From Streptomyces scabiei 87.22 (GTDB lineage: Bacteria > Actinomycetota > Actinomycetes > Streptomycetales > Streptomycetaceae), in assembly GCF_000091305.1 (NCBI RefSeq), contig NC_013929.1:1736001-1800000 (forward strand): a stretch of DNA of 64,000 nucleotides. The letters run 5' to 3'. The notes under the pieces are model-generated. The model worked only from the letters and a program-made list of their open reading frames with translations. It did no database searches and had not been told where the DNA came from. This document shows, in pieces, positions 9,027-17,074 of the stretch (positions are counted from its first letter, which is position 1; each line of letters begins with the position of its first letter). A program made the position numbers and the translations under genes.

Positions 9027-9902
9027 TCAGTACGCCTCCTTGCCCGTGAGTGTGGCTTCCTTGTCCGCGGTCTCGCTCCGTCGGCGGACGGGGCCGGAGC
9101 CCCCGCCCCTGCCGCCGCCGACGAACCGCTCCCGCAGGGAGGGGCCGGGAGGCGGGACGGTCCCGGGGTCGGCGAGTCTGCGCTCGATGAACCGCTGGAC
9201 GAACGACCAGACCGTCGTCAGGGCGAGGTAGTAGCACGCGGCGACGAGGAAGATCTCGAACGTCTTGAAGGTGGCCGAGTTGATCGACTGGGCCGTCAGG
9301 AACATCTCCTGCAGCCCGATGACCGACAGCAGCGACGTCGACTTCATCATCAGGTTGAACTCGTTGCCCAGCGGCGGAACGACGATCCGCAGCGCCTGCG
9401 GCAGCAGGACCACCCGCATGGTCAGCGAGGGAGTCATGCCGAGGGCCTGCGCCGCCTCGGTCTGGCCGCGGTCGATGGCGTCGAGCGCGGCACGGATGAT
9501 CTCGGCCATGTAGGCGGCCTCGTTCACCGCGAGCGTCAGGACGGCCGCCTGCACGACGCCGAGCAGGACGAGGCCGCCCACCTGGACGTCGGTGAACCGG
9601 TAGACGCCCGCCGCCGCGAGGCCGTTGTAGACGAGGACCAGCTGGACCAGCAGGGGCGTGCCCCTGATCAGCCAGACGTACGTCCGGCCGCACCAGCGCA
9701 GGCCGGCGAACCGGCTGCGCTGGGCCAGCGCGATGACGAGCCCGAACAGCACACCGAGCGTCTGGGCGACGACCGATATGTACACGGTGCGCCACAGTCC
9801 TTCGAGGAAGATGCCCGAAGGGGACAGCAGATAGTGCCAGAAGAACGGCCAGTCGAAGCCGGACACGGGGGCCGGACCGGCGAGCAAGGACGTGTCGATC
9901 AC
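9027..9902 (-). CDS. Polar amino-acid ABC transporter, permease
   Basis: This HisM/GlnP-type inner-membrane permease has several hydrophobic segments and the EAA loop ([20 protein letters not shown]) that docks on the ATPase. The GTG at 9902 is chosen because GGGAGAGG lies 5-6 nt upstream and the protein then begins [12 protein letters not shown], giving 291 residues. One permease gene is present, so the channel may be a homodimer. It sits between the binding-protein and ATPase genes of the same operon. Confidence 0.92.
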   Translation of the reverse strand: MIDTSLLAGPAPVSGFDWPFFWHYLLSPSGIFLEGLWRTVYISVVAQTLGVLFGLVIALAQRSRFAGLRWCGRTYVWLIRGTPLLVQLVLVYNGLAAAGVYRFTDVQVGGLVLLGVVQAAVLTLAVNEAAYMAEIIRAALDAIDRGQTEAAQALGMTPSLTMRVVLLPQALRIVVPPLGNEFNLMMKSTSLLSVIGLQEMFLTAQSINSATFKTFEIFLVAACYYLALTTVWSFVQRFIERRLADPGTVPPPGPSLRERFVGGGRGGGSGPVRRRSETADKEATLTGKEAY

Positions 9903-9940
9903 GTCATCCTCTCCCTGCTTGGGTGGAACGCGGGCGGGTG

Positions 9941-10825
9941 CTAACCGGCGATGTCGTCGCCCGTCAGGTTCCACTTCTTGAGGATGGCGGCGTACGCGCC
10001 GTCCTTCCGGAGGGCGGCGAACGCCTTCGTGAGGGCGTCGTGCAGCGCGGTGTCGTCCTTGCGGGTCGCGGCACCCACCTTGACGCGGTTGAAGGGCTCA
10101 CCGGCGAGTGCGAAGGTGCCCGGCTGCTGCTTCATCACGTAGGCGGCGGTCTCCAGGGTCGTCCCGTAACTGTCGACCAGGCCGAGGCGCAGTTGCTGCA
10201 GGGCGTCGGTGTCCTTGTTGAACAGCCGGATGTCGACCTTCTGTCTCCCGTCCGCCCGGCACTTCTTCGACTGGGCGGCGAGATGGTCGGCGACGGTCGT
10301 ACCCGTCTGGGCCGCCGCCTTCTTGCCGCACAGGTCGGCCACGCCCTTGATGCCCTCGCCCTTCTCGGCCGACACGACCAGGGTGTTGGAGGCGTACATG
10401 TACGGGACGAAGTCCACCACCTTCTCCCGCTCGGGCTTGATGTAGAGCTGGGTGATGATCGCGTCGCACTGTTTGGCCTGCAGGGCGGGGATGATGCCGT
10501 TGAACGCGGTGTTGGCCCAGTTCGCCTTGACGCCGAGCCGCTGCGCGAGCGCGTCGCCGAGTTCGATCTCGGCGCCCACCGGCTTCTGCGCCGCGTCGTA
10601 GTAGGTCAGCGGCGGCGCGCTGATGTCCGAGCAGTAGGTGATCTGCCCGTCCTTCACGAGGGTCCCCGCAGGCAGGTCGACCACGGGCGAGGCCGCGGAC
10701 GAGGGCGCGGACGAGGGCGCGGTCCCGGCGGCGCCGCCGCACCCGGCGAGCACGGCCATGGCCGCGACGGCGGCACAGGCCGCCGGGAGTGTCGTACGAC
10801 TGGCACGACGGAACGATCTTGCCAT
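9941..10825 (-). CDS. Amino-acid ABC transporter substrate-binding lipoprotein
   Basis: This 294-residue SBP_bac_3 protein begins with a positively charged signal peptide and the lipobox LAGC (MAVLAGCGG), so it is anchored to the outer face of the membrane. The mature part contains ITYCSDISAPPLTYYD, AQTGTTVADHLA and a C-terminal KKWNL typical of polar amino-acid binding proteins. The start ATG at 10825 has a strong GGAGG Shine-Dalgarno. Four internal cysteines may form disulfides. It is the first gene of the transporter operon and diverges from ggt; gamma-glutamyl breakdown products would be a logical ligand, but this is inference. Confidence 0.92.
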   Translation of the reverse strand: MARSFRRASRTTLPAACAAVAAMAVLAGCGGAAGTAPSSAPSSAASPVVDLPAGTLVKDGQITYCSDISAPPLTYYDAAQKPVGAEIELGDALAQRLGVKANWANTAFNGIIPALQAKQCDAIITQLYIKPEREKVVDFVPYMYASNTLVVSAEKGEGIKGVADLCGKKAAAQTGTTVADHLAAQSKKCRADGRQKVDIRLFNKDTDALQQLRLGLVDSYGTTLETAAYVMKQQPGTFALAGEPFNRVKVGAATRKDDTALHDALTKAFAALRKDGAYAAILKKWNLTGDDIAG

Positions 10826-10878
10826 TGCCGGCCTCCTTCAGGGATTCACCGTGGTTGCGTGGGCTCTTAGTCAATGCG

Positions 10879-10899
10879 ATAGTCGATGCCGTTGACTAT
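10879..10899. promoter_or_regulatory. Inverted repeat in the transporter/ggt divergent region
   Basis: ATAGTC-N9-GACTAT (10879-10884 and 10894-10899) is a perfect inverted repeat, with a further related TAGTCA at 10868-10873, lying between the divergent ABC-transporter and ggt starts. It is a candidate operator for the TetR protein encoded after ggt. Confidence 0.45.
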
Positions 10900-10995
10900 G
10901 TAGGGAAGCTAGGGCGGGCGCTCGGAAGATGTCAAGGAATCTCCCGTAACAGGGCGGTTAACGACCATCTGCCGCGGGCGCTGGGGAAGGGAACC

Positions 10996-12615
10996 ATGTC
11001 CGTACTCACCGAGCGTCGGCTCTCCGCCTCGGGCGGCGAATGGGCCGTCGCGACACCGCACTCGACGGCGAGCGACACCGCGGCCGACGTCCTGCGCGGT
11101 GGCGGCAACGCGGTGGACGCCGCGCTCGCGGCCGCCGCCATGCTGACCGTCGTCTACCCCAACCAGTGTTCGGTCGGCGGCGATCTCCTGGCGCTCGTGG
11201 GCACGGCCGACGGCGAGGTCCGGTTCGTCAACGCCGGCGGCCGGGCACCGCGGGCCGTCGACGTGCGGGAGCTGACGGACCGGTACGAGCGGATGCCCGT
11301 CCTCGGCGCGCTCCCGGTCACGGTCCCCGGCGCGGTGGCCGGCTGGGCCGCGCTCGCCGAAGCCTGGGGGACCCGCCCGCTCGCGGCGGCGCTCGCCCCC
11401 GCCGAGGCGGCCGCCCGCGAGGGCGTGCCCGTCGCCCCCGGGCTGGCTCTGGACCTGCGCAGGGAGCGCCCGATCCTGGCCCGTGACCCCGGGATGCTGG
11501 GCGTGTTCTTCGCCGACGGAGACGTCCTGGGGGCCGGCCGGACCCTGCGGCAGCCCGCCCTCGCCCGTACGCTCGCGTCGATCGCCGCGCAGGGACCGTC
11601 CGCCCTGTACGGCGGAGACGTGGGCCTGAGCCTGGTGAAACTGCTCGCCCGGCACGGCTCGGCCATGACGGCCGAGGATCTCGCCGAGCACAGGGTCCGG
11701 CTGTCGGAGACCCACGGCGCGGTGTACGACGGCGTCGAATACCTCTCCGGCGGCGACAACTCCCAGGGCCTGTACTTCCTCCAGGGCATGCGCGCGCTCG
11801 ACGTGGTGCGCTCGGTGCGCGGGACGCTCGACCCGCTGGGCCGTGACGCGGGCGTGGTGGCGTCCGTGCTCGCCCAGGCCGCCGCCGACCGCGACAGCTT
11901 CTGCTGCGACCCGGAGTGGGAGGAGGCCACTCCTGCCGAGGAGTTGCTGTCGGCACCGTACGTGCGACGCGTCGCGGAGCGGGCCATGGCGGGCACACCG
12001 GTCGAACTGCTCGGCCGGCCGAAGGCGTCCGGCGACACCGTCGCCGTCGTCGTCACCGACCGCGACGGCACCTGGGTCTCCCTGATCCAGAGCGTGTTCC
12101 ACTGCTTCGGCGCCGGGCTGCTCGATCCCGGCACCGGTGTCGTCCTGCACAACCGGGGTGCGTCGTTCTCGCTGGATCCGACGTCACCGAACCGGCTCGC
12201 CGGCGGCAAGCGCCCCCTGCACACCCTGATGCCGGTCCTGGTCCGGGAGACCGGCACGCTCGTCGGAGCACACGGCGTCATGGGAGGCCGCGCGCAGCCA
12301 CAGGTGCACACCCATCTCGCCCTGCAGCTGGCCGCCGGCGCCTCTCCGGGGCGTGCCGTGTCGGCGCCGCGCTGGGTCCTCGGGGCCATGGAGGCCGGGG
12401 TCACGGAGGGCGCGGGCACGGTCAAGGCGGAGCGGGACGTGCCCGGCGCGGGCGTCGGCGCGATCGAGGGCGCGGGCTTCGCCGTCGACCTGATCGGCAC
12501 GCACGACGACGGTGTCGGGCACGGCCAGTTGGTCCGCCGCGCGGACGACGCCGCCGGTCCGCGTCTGCTGGCGGCCACCGACCCGCGGGCGGACGGCTCG
12601 GCCGTCGCGGGCTGA
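10996..12615 (+). CDS. ggt: Gamma-glutamyltransferase family protein
   Basis: This 539-residue Ntn-hydrolase matches the gamma-glutamyltranspeptidase family: GGGNAVDAALAAAAMLTVV and QCSVGGD near the N-terminus, and PVTVPGAVAGWA. GDTVAVVVTDRDGTWVS holds the expected nucleophilic Thr (SGD-T) where the precursor self-cleaves, then SFSLDPTSPN and the GG-[RK] HTLMP segment. No signal peptide is visible, so a cytoplasmic form is likely, unlike secreted Bacillus Ggt. It would transfer or hydrolyse gamma-glutamyl groups from glutathione-like compounds or other amides. The ATG at 10996 follows GGGGAAGGG. It diverges from an amino-acid transporter and precedes a TetR gene. Confidence 0.88.
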   Translation: MSVLTERRLSASGGEWAVATPHSTASDTAADVLRGGGNAVDAALAAAAMLTVVYPNQCSVGGDLLALVGTADGEVRFVNAGGRAPRAVDVRELTDRYERMPVLGALPVTVPGAVAGWAALAEAWGTRPLAAALAPAEAAAREGVPVAPGLALDLRRERPILARDPGMLGVFFADGDVLGAGRTLRQPALARTLASIAAQGPSALYGGDVGLSLVKLLARHGSAMTAEDLAEHRVRLSETHGAVYDGVEYLSGGDNSQGLYFLQGMRALDVVRSVRGTLDPLGRDAGVVASVLAQAAADRDSFCCDPEWEEATPAEELLSAPYVRRVAERAMAGTPVELLGRPKASGDTVAVVVTDRDGTWVSLIQSVFHCFGAGLLDPGTGVVLHNRGASFSLDPTSPNRLAGGKRPLHTLMPVLVRETGTLVGAHGVMGGRAQPQVHTHLALQLAAGASPGRAVSAPRWVLGAMEAGVTEGAGTVKAERDVPGAGVGAIEGAGFAVDLIGTHDDGVGHGQLVRRADDAAGPRLLAATDPRADGSAVAG

Positions 12616-12669
12616 CCGGGGCCGTCGCGGTGCACCACTATGGAGGAGAACCGACATGGGGAAGGACAT

Positions 12670-13374
12670 ATGACGACCAGTGACGCCGGTACGGGCAAGG
12701 CCACGCGCCGGCCCCGGCTGCCCCGCGGCACCCTGAGCCAGGAGACGATCGTCGAGGCCGCGTTCCGGGTGGCCGACTCGTCCGGCATGGACAAGCTGAC
12801 GTTCTCGGCGCTCGGCCGCGAGCTGAGCGCTCATCCGACGGCGATCTACCGGCACTTCCGCAACAAGGACGAGCTGTTGCTGGCCCTCATCGACGCCCTG
12901 CACGAGGAGGCGCTGGCGCACACGCCTCCGCCGACGGACGACTGGGCCCACGACCTGATGCAGATCGCGGTCCACACCCACCGCGCGTTCCTCCGGCACC
13001 CCCGGGTGGGCGCCCTCGCGGCCGCGCGCACCGCCCGCCGGGAGAACGAGTTCCGTACCGTGGAACGGAAGCTGGACTGCATGCGCCGCGCGGGTCTCGA
13101 CGACGACGACGCGGCCCGTTACTACCGGGTCTTCGCCGATCTGGTGCTGTCCTACAGCGCCATGGACGCGAGCCTGGCGTCCCTGTCCCCCGAGATCCGG
13201 GACGCGGATCTCCGGGCGTGGAAGACGGACTACCTCGACCTGCCGCCCGAGAAGTTCCCCCACATCGCCCGACTGGCCCCGCGCTTCAAGGCGTTGGACG
13301 ACCCCGAGAACTTCGTCACCGCCGTCCGGGCGGTCATCGACACGATCCGGGCGAAGGCGAACGCGCGGGCGTAG
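12670..13374 (+). CDS. TetR-family regulator (TetR_C_1 type)
   Basis: This 234-residue protein has an N-terminal HTH ending in LSAHPTAIYRHFRNKDELLLALIDA and a long ligand-binding domain similar to the TetR_C_1 group. The ATG at 12670 is preceded by GGGGAAGGA; an ATG at 12640 would add ten residues. It lies 54 nt downstream of ggt on the same strand and may control the divergent transporter/ggt promoters through the nearby inverted repeat. Confidence 0.87.
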   Translation: MTTSDAGTGKATRRPRLPRGTLSQETIVEAAFRVADSSGMDKLTFSALGRELSAHPTAIYRHFRNKDELLLALIDALHEEALAHTPPPTDDWAHDLMQIAVHTHRAFLRHPRVGALAAARTARRENEFRTVERKLDCMRRAGLDDDDAARYYRVFADLVLSYSAMDASLASLSPEIRDADLRAWKTDYLDLPPEKFPHIARLAPRFKALDDPENFVTAVRAVIDTIRAKANARA

Positions 13375-13375
13375 G

Positions 13376-13406
13376 CGGCGGTCCGCCGGGGCACGGCGGA
13401 CCGCCG
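13376..13406 (+). terminator. Hairpin terminator after TetR gene
   Basis: A perfect 12-bp stem (CGGCGGTCCGCC, 7-nt loop) begins just after the TetR stop codon. Confidence 0.65.
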
Positions 13407-13454
13407 GGACACGACAGGGCACCCCGCGTCCCCGCGGGGACCCGTCCCGCCGCG

Positions 13455-13692
13455 CCCCTCGGGTTCCGCAGCGCCTCGCGGGTTCCGCGGCGCCTCGCGA
13501 GTCCCGGCTGCACTTCGCGGGTCCCGCCGCTTCCCCTCGCGGGTCCCTCGGCACCCCTCGCCGGTTCCGCGGCACCCCGCAGGTCCCGCAGCCCCTCGCC
13601 GGTTCCGCGGCACCCGCACGTCCCGCCGCACCCCTCGCCGGTTCCACCGCACCCCGCACGTCCCGCCGTCCCTCGCCGGTTCCACCGCACCT
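13455..13692. repeat. Degenerate 38-40 bp tandem repeat
   Basis: Six or so imperfect copies of a roughly 38-40 bp unit with core CTCGCCGGTTCC ... GCACCCCGCA ... GTCCCGCC fill the gap after the TetR gene; the last three copies are the best conserved. The rest of the gap (13693-14010) shows no gene or clear signal. Overlapping ORFs in this stretch are compositional. Confidence 0.7.
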
Positions 13693-14010
13693 GCGCGGTC
13701 ACGGGACCTCGCCGTGCGGCGCGTGCGGCCGGCCCTCATCGCCGACGGCCGCCTCGACACGCCGCCCCGGCGGGCGGACCCGGCCCTCGGCACTCCCCGG
13801 GCGCACTTCCCCTGCCTTTCACCGCGCAGCGGCCGGCGTTCACACCGGGTCGGCCCACCGCCGCCCCGGTGCGACCTGCCAGGTCGTCCGCCGCGAGGCT
13901 CCGTGCCGCCCACCGCCGGACGCGGTTCGGCCGTGATGTGAACGCCGGCTCCCTCTCGCGGAAAAGAGGTGAACTCGGCCCGCGCGCAAGGACTTTCTCC
14001 GCTTCAACTC

Positions 14011-14071
14011 TTGACGACGGCAGCGCCGCAGCGCACATTGACCGCACGCTCTGCTTTTGAGAGCGCTCTCA
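14011..14071 (+). promoter_or_regulatory. Probable GH16 promoter with LacI-type operator
   Basis: TTGACG (14011-14016) is followed after 17 bp by CACATT (14034-14039), a weak but plausible promoter. Downstream, TGAGAGCGCTCTCA (14058-14071) is a perfect 14-bp palindrome resembling the CebR-type operator (TGGGAGCGCTCCCA) that governs Streptomyces polysaccharide-degradation genes. Confidence 0.6.
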
Positions 14072-14143
14072 GGACGGGACTCCACGGAGCGCTCCCCCCC
14101 ACCCCACCCGCGCACGTCACTCCGTACACCCGAAGAGGCCGCT

Positions 14144-15532
14144 ATGAGTGAACCCTCCGGCATACCCCTCGGACGTCGCCGCCCGCTCAGGCGCGTGTTC
14201 CTCGCCATGGCCGGCGCGCTGGCGCTGGCCACGGCGTGGGCGACGACCGCGCAGGGCGCCGCCCCCACACCGCCCGCAGGCTGGACGCAGGTCTTCGCCG
14301 ACGACTTCAACGGCACCGCCGGCACCGGCGTCAACACCTCCAACTGGCAGTACGCCACCGGGACTTCGTACCCCGGAGGCCCTGCCAACTGGGGCACCGG
14401 CGAGGTCGAGACCATGACGAACAGCACCAGCAACGTCTCGCTCGACGGCAACGGCAACCTGCGCATCACCCCGGTCCGCGATGCTGCGGGCCGGTGGACC
14501 TCCGGCCGGATCGAGACCAACCGCACCGACTTCCAGCCCCCGGCGGGCGGGAAACTGCGGGTCGAGGCACGGCTCCAGATGCCGAACGTCACCGGCACCG
14601 CCGCCGAGGGCTACTGGCCCGCCTTCTGGATGCTGGGCGCCCCCTACCGGGGCAACTACCAGAACTGGCCGAGCGTCGGCGAGCTGGACATCATGGAGAA
14701 CGTGCAGGGCCGCAACCAGGTCTGGGCCACGATCCACTGCGGCACCAGCCCCGGCGGCCCGTGCAACGAGACGACCGGCATCGGCAACTCCACCGCCTGC
14801 CCCGGCACGACCTGCCAGTCCGGCTTCCACACGTACACCATGGAGTGGGACCGCTCGGTGACCCCCGAGACGATCCGGTTCTCGGTCGACGGCACCCAGT
14901 TCCACTCGGTCAACGCGAACCAGGTCGACGCCACCACGTGGACCAACGCGACCAACCACGGGTTCTTCATCATCCTGAACGTGGCGATGGGCGGCGCGTT
15001 CCCGGACGCGTTCGGCGGCGGCCTGGACGGCGACACCCGCTCCGGTGTCCCCATGGTCGTCGACTACGTCCAGGTGCTGTCGGCCGGCGGCGGCACCACC
15101 ACCCCTCCCCCGACGGGCACGCGTGACGCGTACAGCACCATCCAGGCCGAGTCGTACAACGGCCAGAGCGGCACCCTCACCGAGACCACGACCGACACCG
15201 GCGGCGGTCAGAACATCGGCGCGCTGGCCAATGGCGACTGGGCGCTCTTCCAGAACGTGAACTTCGGCTCCACCGGCGCGACACAGTTCGTCTCGCGGGT
15301 GGCCTCCGGCGCCAACTCGGGGGTGAGCGGTCTGGTCGAGGTCAGGATCGACAGCCGGGCGAACGCACCGGTGGGCAGTTTCTCGATCGCCAACACCGGA
15401 GGCTGGCAGTCCTGGCGGACGGTCCCCGCGAACATCAGCCGGGTGACCGGCACCCATGACGTCTATCTGACCTTCACCAGCGGCCAGCCACAGGACTTCG
15501 TGAACGTGAACTGGTTCAACTTCGGCCGCTGA
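14144..15532 (+). CDS. Secreted GH16 beta-1,3-glucanase with C-terminal CBM6
   Basis: This 462-residue extracellular enzyme starts with a Tat-like signal (RRVFLAMAGALALA, cleavage near AQGA). The GH16 catalytic domain spans about 45-325 and holds the signature GELDIMENV with nucleophile and acid/base glutamates. It is followed by a short Gly/Thr/Pro linker and a CBM6 carbohydrate-binding module (IQAESYNGQSG to FVNVNWFNFG). It most likely cleaves laminarin or fungal beta-1,3-glucan. The ATG at 14144 begins MSEPSGIPLGRRRP; an upstream in-frame ATG at 14057 overlaps the operator and is unlikely. The LacI-type palindrome just upstream implies induction by sugars. Confidence 0.93.
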   Translation: MSEPSGIPLGRRRPLRRVFLAMAGALALATAWATTAQGAAPTPPAGWTQVFADDFNGTAGTGVNTSNWQYATGTSYPGGPANWGTGEVETMTNSTSNVSLDGNGNLRITPVRDAAGRWTSGRIETNRTDFQPPAGGKLRVEARLQMPNVTGTAAEGYWPAFWMLGAPYRGNYQNWPSVGELDIMENVQGRNQVWATIHCGTSPGGPCNETTGIGNSTACPGTTCQSGFHTYTMEWDRSVTPETIRFSVDGTQFHSVNANQVDATTWTNATNHGFFIILNVAMGGAFPDAFGGGLDGDTRSGVPMVVDYVQVLSAGGGTTTPPPTGTRDAYSTIQAESYNGQSGTLTETTTDTGGGQNIGALANGDWALFQNVNFGSTGATQFVSRVASGANSGVSGLVEVRIDSRANAPVGSFSIANTGGWQSWRTVPANISRVTGTHDVYLTFTSGQPQDFVNVNWFNFGR

Positions 15533-15555
15533 GCGGCCGGTCGACCCGTACCAGG

Positions 15556-15587
15556 AAGGGGCTCCACGCATCGGCGTGGAGCCCCTT
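15556..15587 (+). terminator. Strong hairpin terminator after GH16 gene
   Basis: A perfect 14-bp stem (AAGGGGCTCCACGC, loop ATCG) lies 24 bp after the GH16 stop. It abuts the left edge of the transketolase remnant. Confidence 0.85.
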
Positions 15588-15595
15588 CGCCGTGC

Positions 15596-15871
15596 GGGGC
15601 CGGGGTGGTGTCGATGCCGTCGGCGGAGTGGTTCGAGGAACAGCCGCGCGAATGTCGCGCGCGTGTGCTGCCGCCGTCCGTGCGGGCCCGCGTGGCGGTC
15701 GGGGCGGGGATCGGTCCGACCTGGTACCGCTACGTCGGTGACCACGGCCGCGGCGTCTCTCCCCGCACTTCGGCGCCTCCGCCGACGCGGAGACGCTGTT
15801 CGCCGCGTCCGGCTCCACCTCCGAGCACGTCGTCGCCGCCGCGCGGGAATCACGCGCCGCCGTGCGCGGTT
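15596..15871 (+). pseudogene. tkt: Transketolase C-terminal remnant (truncated and frameshifted)
   Basis: From about 15602 the frame reads VVSMPSAEWFEEQ, VLPPSVRARVAV and TWYRYVGDHGRGVS, matching the C-terminal domain of transketolase (family pattern VVSMPC-EWFE ... VLPP-V-ARV ... W-R-VGD-G). Near 15755-15765 one base is missing; in the next frame it continues HFGASADAETLFAASG and HVVAAARES to a stop at 15869-15871. About 90 of some 700 codons survive. It sits directly upstream of tal, where tkt normally lies in the actinobacterial tkt-tal-zwf-opcA operon, so it is a deletion relic. Confidence 0.85.
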
Positions 15872-15901
15872 GACGCGAGCGCCTGAAGGAAGATGATCAT
15901 T

Positions 15902-17074
15902 GTGAGCACCGAACCAGCCGTGACGGCCCTCGTCGCGGATCCCCTGACGCGCCTGGCCGACGAGGGCGTCTCCGTCTGGCTCGACGGTTTCTCCCGTCCC
16001 CAGATCGCCTCCGGCGGCCTCGCGAAACTCGTCGAGAAGCGGCACGTCGTCGGGGTGACGGCCGACCCGTCCGTCCTCCGGGCCGCGATCGGCTCCGCGG
16101 AGGGCTACGAGGACCAGCTCGACGACCTCGCCGTGCGCGGGGTGACGTCCGACGAGGCCGTTCGGATGATGACGGCCGCCGACGCCCGCGCCGCCGCCGA
16201 CGTGCTGCGCCCGGTGTACGACGCGACGGCGGGCCGGGACGGCCGGGTGGCCGTTCCGGTCGATCCCCGGTCGGCCCACGACCGTGCCGCGACCGTCGCC
16301 GAGGCCAGGCAGCTCGTCCGGCTCGTGGACCGCCCCAACGTGATGATCGGGATCCCGGCGACGAGGGCGGGCCTCGGGGCGATCACCGAGGTCGTCGGGC
16401 TCGGGATCAGCGTCGCCGCCACGGCGGTCTTCTCCCTGGAACGCCACTACGAGGTGATGCACGCCTATCTGGCGGGCCTGGAGAAGGCGGGGGCGGCGGG
16501 CCTGGACCTGTCCGCCGTCCACTCCGTCGCCTCTCTCTGCGTCTCGCGTCTGGACGCCGGGATCGACGAGCGGCTGACGCTGCTCGGCACGCGGGAGGCA
16601 CGGGACCTGAGGGGCCGCGCCGGGCTCGCCCACGCGCGGCTCGCCCATGAGGCGTACGAAGAGATGTTCGGCAAGGCCGACGGCACACGGCAGCCGGGCA
16701 GCCGCTGGACCGCCCTCGCCGGGGCCCGCGCCAACGCGCAGCGCCCGTTGTGGGCGGCCACGGCCGTGACGAACCCCGCCGAGCGGGACACCCGGTACGT
16801 GGAGGAGCTGGTCGCGCCCGGCACCGTCCATGCGATGACCGGGGCCACGCTCGACGCCGTCGCCGAACGGGGCGTCGTCCGTGGGAACACGGTGAACGGC
16901 GGGTACACACAGGCCCGTGCGGATCTCGCGGCCGTGGAGGCGCTGGGTGTCTCCTACGAGGAGGTCGTGGGGATGGTGGAGAAGCAGGGCGTCGCCGCGT
17001 TCGGGGCGGCGTGGCAGGACCTGTCGGACGTGGTGGCGAAGTCGTTGAACAGCAGAGGAGTTGATGGGGAATGA
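15902..17074 (+). CDS. tal: Transaldolase homologue lacking active-site residues
   Basis: The 390-residue protein aligns along its length with the longer actinobacterial transaldolases (WLDGFSRPQI, LERHYEVMHAYLAGLEKAG, SVASLCVSRLD). Several catalytic positions are changed relative to E. coli TalB: the Schiff-base Lys132 (normally KIPAT) is Gly150 in MIGIPATRAG, Asn35 of the TNP motif is Asp55 in VTADPS, Glu96 is Pro119 in VPVDPR, and Asn154 is Ala172 in VAATAVFS. Asp28 (TalB Asp17) is kept. It probably cannot perform normal transaldolase chemistry. The GTG at 15902 has AGGAAG upstream; ATG at 15893 is possible. The stop overlaps zwf by 4 bp (ATGA). Confidence 0.85.
   Translation: MSTEPAVTALVADPLTRLADEGVSVWLDGFSRPQIASGGLAKLVEKRHVVGVTADPSVLRAAIGSAEGYEDQLDDLAVRGVTSDEAVRMMTAADARAAADVLRPVYDATAGRDGRVAVPVDPRSAHDRAATVAEARQLVRLVDRPNVMIGIPATRAGLGAITEVVGLGISVAATAVFSLERHYEVMHAYLAGLEKAGAAGLDLSAVHSVASLCVSRLDAGIDERLTLLGTREARDLRGRAGLAHARLAHEAYEEMFGKADGTRQPGSRWTALAGARANAQRPLWAATAVTNPAERDTRYVEELVAPGTVHAMTGATLDAVAERGVVRGNTVNGGYTQARADLAAVEALGVSYEEVVGMVEKQGVAAFGAAWQDLSDVVAKSLNSRGVDGE

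Noticed and set aside
14117..16831. A 904-codon minus-strand open frame
   Set aside because: It is antisense to GH16, the transketolase relic and tal, has no motif or start signal, and reflects GC bias.
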